A stretch of DNA of 7,014 nucleotides, taken from contig DNPN01000240.1 in assembly GCA_003501385.1 (NCBI GenBank), positions 19,668 to 26,681 on the forward strand, in the 5' to 3' direction. The DNA is from Rhizobium sp. GTDB lineage: Bacteria; Pseudomonadota; Alphaproteobacteria; Rhizobiales; Rhizobiaceae. Below, one piece after another: positions 5,564-7,014 of the stretch (position 1 is the stretch's first letter; each line of letters starts with the position of its first letter). The notes below the pieces were generated by a model. That model was not told where the DNA came from. It ran no database searches and was given only the letters and a program-made list of their open reading frames with translations. The translations under genes were made by a program, and so were the position numbers.

Positions 5564-6505
5564 ATGTTAGACGACCGGGACCACGACCGACAGGACACTT
5601 TCAGCCTCAGCGAGGTCATTGAGCTGACGGGTATTTCGAAGCTTGTTCTCCATGCGTGGGAGCGGCGATATGGCACTGTTATGCCGCAACAAAGCGAAAC
5701 AGGCAGACGAACCTATAGCCGCGAGCATGTGATTAAACTGCGCCTGATGAAAGCCTGCACGGATTTGGGCTATCGTATCGGCAAAATCGCCAACCTTTCC
5801 GTTTCTGAGTTACAGACGATTATTCTCAATCAGCGCACCCTGGATGGGCTTGAGCCGGTTTTTGCTACGCTTGACTCGCTCAACAGCCGGGAATTGGACC
5901 GCCTGTTGAGCAGTCACTACTTCGCGCTTGGGCCAATCGCTTTTTCCAAAGACGTTGTTATTCCTCTGATGCAGGAGGTTGGCAGGCGTTGGGCAGCCGG
6001 AAAGCTTGGCGTGGCGGCAGAACACATGGTGTCGGCCTCCATTCGATCCCTTCTTGGCCATGGCATGAAAATGCTGGCACCGGGAATTCAGCCGATCAAG
6101 ATCATATTGACGACGCCGGAAGGCGAATTGCATGAACTGGGCGCGCTGATTGCCGCACTCCTTGCGCAAGGCCAAGGGCTGCGGACACACTATCTCGGCC
6201 CACAGATGCCCGCTGGTGAAATTGCGGCAACGGCGGTGAAGACGCAAGCCAACATTGTCTGTCTCGGCTCCCAAAGCGCGCGGTTTCATAAAGGCACCCG
6301 CGAAGTCATCAAAATACGGGAGGCACTGCCGGATTGCGTGGAACTCTGGCTGGGAGGTCATGGCTTTAACGAAGCCGATCATATCAAAGGCACACGTTAT
6401 TTGAAAACCATGGAAGAGTTCGAGGCTGCTGTTACGAGAAAAATCACCGAAGTCTTGAGGTCTGCACCGGATATACAGGAAGCGGCAGAACCCGCCCGCG
6501 CGTAA
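5564..6505 (+). CDS. MerR-family regulator with cobalamin-binding domain (CarH/LitR-like)
   Basis: This is a 313-residue transcription factor. Residues 13-79 are a MerR winged helix (FSLSEVIELTGIS, WERRY at 32-36, GRRTY at 47-51). Residues about 90-170 form the helical cap of a B12 domain, with W-x9-EH at Trp143, Glu153 and His154. Residues 178-295 form a Rossmann-type cobalamin domain with E-x-H at Glu188-His190; His190 is the expected lower cobalt ligand. CarH and LitR use adenosylcobalamin to form tetramers that repress in the dark and release DNA in light. The residue next to Trp143 is Ala, whereas CarH of Thermus has the His that takes the upper cobalt position after light. Start is ATG 5564 with a weak GGATGGG upstream. 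The gene is divergent from the PAS chemoreceptor gene. Its targets, and whether it truly senses light, are not known. Confidence 0.9.
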   Translation: MLDDRDHDRQDTFSLSEVIELTGISKLVLHAWERRYGTVMPQQSETGRRTYSREHVIKLRLMKACTDLGYRIGKIANLSVSELQTIILNQRTLDGLEPVFATLDSLNSRELDRLLSSHYFALGPIAFSKDVVIPLMQEVGRRWAAGKLGVAAEHMVSASIRSLLGHGMKMLAPGIQPIKIILTTPEGELHELGALIAALLAQGQGLRTHYLGPQMPAGEIAATAVKTQANIVCLGSQSARFHKGTREVIKIREALPDCVELWLGGHGFNEADHIKGTRYLKTMEEFEAAVTRKITEVLRSAPDIQEAAEPARA

Positions 6506-6537
6506 CGCTGTGCTTATCGATCGGCAGGTCAAAACAA

Positions 6538-6567
6538 AAATGGCAGCGGACACATCCGCTGCCATTT
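6538..6567. terminator. Bidirectional intrinsic terminator between the regulator gene and ilvC
   Basis: A perfect 13-bp stem, AAATGGCAGCGGA (6538-6550) and TCCGCTGCCATTT (6555-6567), has a CACA loop. On the minus strand it is followed by TTTTTGTTTTG-type sequence, a strong U-tract for the ilvC transcript. On the plus strand the tail (TTTGATTCTCT) is weaker but could still end the regulator transcript. The position between two convergent genes fits this role. The ilvC 3' untranslated region up to the stem is about 130 nt. Confidence 0.88.
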
Positions 6568-6587
6568 GATTCTCTCAAAGCTTGTTC

Positions 6588-6636
6588 TTGCCCAAGATTA
6601 GTCGCGAGCCTTGTCGACCAGCTGGTTCTTGGCGAT
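6588..6636 (-). pseudogene. Duplicated fragment of the ilvC 3' end
   Basis: This 49-bp segment matches 6688-6736, the true ilvC end, at 46 positions, with 33 consecutive identical bases (6604-6636 against 6704-6736). The offset is exactly 100 bp. On the minus strand it would encode IAKNQLVDKARD and then stop with TAA, against IAKNQLVDKARN and TGA in the gene. It lies in a different frame from ilvC and has no start of its own. It is an extra copy of the gene tail in the 3' untranslated region, left by a local duplication or rearrangement. Confidence 0.85.
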
Positions 6637-6669
6637 TACCGCGACGCAAAAGGCGCGCAAGCGAGCAAA

Positions 6670-6741
6670 CTTGGATTGCCAAGAACATTGCACAAGATCA
6701 GTTGCGAGCCTTGTCGACCAGCTGGTTCTTGGCGATCCAAG
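6670..6741. repeat. Inverted copy of an ilvC segment (17-bp arms)
   Basis: CTTGGATTGCCAAGAAC at 6670-6686 is the reverse complement of 6725-6741, inside the ilvC coding end, at 16 of 17 positions. The spacer is 38 bp and contains the ilvC stop codon. The ilvC mRNA could therefore fold its last coding bases onto its 3' untranslated region. The shorter core also pairs with the duplicated fragment at 6625-6636. Confidence 0.7.
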
Positions 6742-7014
6742 GCATCATGCCGCGCAGCTTTGCGCCAACTTCTTCGATCTGGTGCTTGTCGTTCATGCGG
6801 CGAATGCCCTTGAAGCGAGCGGCACCAGCGCGGTATTCCTGCATCCAGTCCGAGGTGAACTTGCCGGTCTGAATGTCGTGCAGAACGCGCTTCATTTCAG
6901 CCTTGGTTTCGGCAGTGATGATGCGCGGGCCGGTGACATATTCGCCCCATTCTGCGGTGTTGGAGATCGAGTAATTCATGTTGGCGATACCGACTTCATA
7001 GATCAGGTCGACGT
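6698..7014 (-). CDS. ilvC: Ketol-acid reductoisomerase, C-terminal part
   Basis: The window holds the last 105 codons of IlvC; the N-terminal NADPH-binding domain lies beyond the right edge. The enzyme makes 2,3-dihydroxy-isovalerate or -methylvalerate from acetolactate or acetohydroxybutyrate in valine and isoleucine synthesis, in the cytosol, with NADPH and magnesium. The visible part begins VDLIYEVGIANMNYSISNTAEWGEY and includes the active-site SISNTAE segment, whose serine contacts substrate, and GEYVTGPR. The C-terminus KNQLVDKARN fits the rhizobial class I (about 339-residue) form. The stop is TGA at 6698-6700. The frame is intact to the edge; the 3' untranslated region is unusual because it repeats the gene tail. 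Confidence 0.97.
   Translation of the reverse strand, partial: VDLIYEVGIANMNYSISNTAEWGEYVTGPRIITAETKAEMKRVLHDIQTGKFTSDWMQEYRAGAARFKGIRRMNDKHQIEEVGAKLRGMMPWIAKNQLVDKARN

Noticed and set aside
5550..5570. Six-codon frame overlapping the regulator start (possible leader peptide)
   Set aside because: ATG at 5550 reads MDGPKC and stops just after the regulator start codon, but it has no ribosome binding site and is short enough to occur by chance.
5810..6565. Minus-strand frame of 251 codons opposite the B12-binding regulator
   Set aside because: It is antisense to a gene with strong domain motifs and runs into the terminator hairpin; the protein has no recognisable domain.

Overview
The window looks like chromosomal DNA from an alphaproteobacterium of the order Rhizobiales, most likely Rhizobiaceae (Agrobacterium/Allorhizobium/Rhizobium type). 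The grounds are the IlvC C-terminus, a cytosolic tandem-PAS chemotaxis receptor, a tRNA promoter of the -35/17 bp/-10 alphaproteobacterial type, and coding DNA of moderate G+C. I infer this from protein family resemblance and ran no database search.

Layout, left to right: the 5' end of a tRNA gene (probably tRNA-Lys, minus strand, cut by the window edge) with its promoter; a PhzF-family isomerase gene (minus); a Nudix-like hydrolase gene (minus); a class I/II PLP aminotransferase gene of the 2-aminoadipate/LysN-like type (minus); a gene for a cytosolic methyl-accepting chemotaxis protein with two PAS domains (minus); an AT-rich divergent intergenic region of about 0.5 kb with two strong hairpins and one doubtful small membrane ORF; a MerR-type regulator with a cobalamin-binding domain like CarH/LitR (plus); a bidirectional terminator; and the 3' end of ilvC (ketol-acid reductoisomerase, minus, cut by the right edge).

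Five of the complete genes are clear. The PhzF-like, Nudix-like and aminotransferase genes lie in one direction and may act on small metabolites (amino acid or nucleotide-sugar type), but nothing here proves a shared pathway. The PAS chemoreceptor and the B12-binding regulator are divergent and share one upstream region. Both are sensory proteins, for redox/oxygen/ligand and for adenosylcobalamin/light respectively, so a functional link is possible but unproven.

The most unusual signals are non-coding. The last 12 codons and stop of ilvC are repeated exactly 100 bp downstream, and an inverted copy of part of the same segment lies between the two copies. A 20-bp perfect hairpin sits between two divergent genes, where no terminator is needed for either. 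A 39-bp near-perfect inverted repeat lies just upstream of the aminotransferase gene. I see no CRISPR array, insertion sequence, rRNA or prophage gene.
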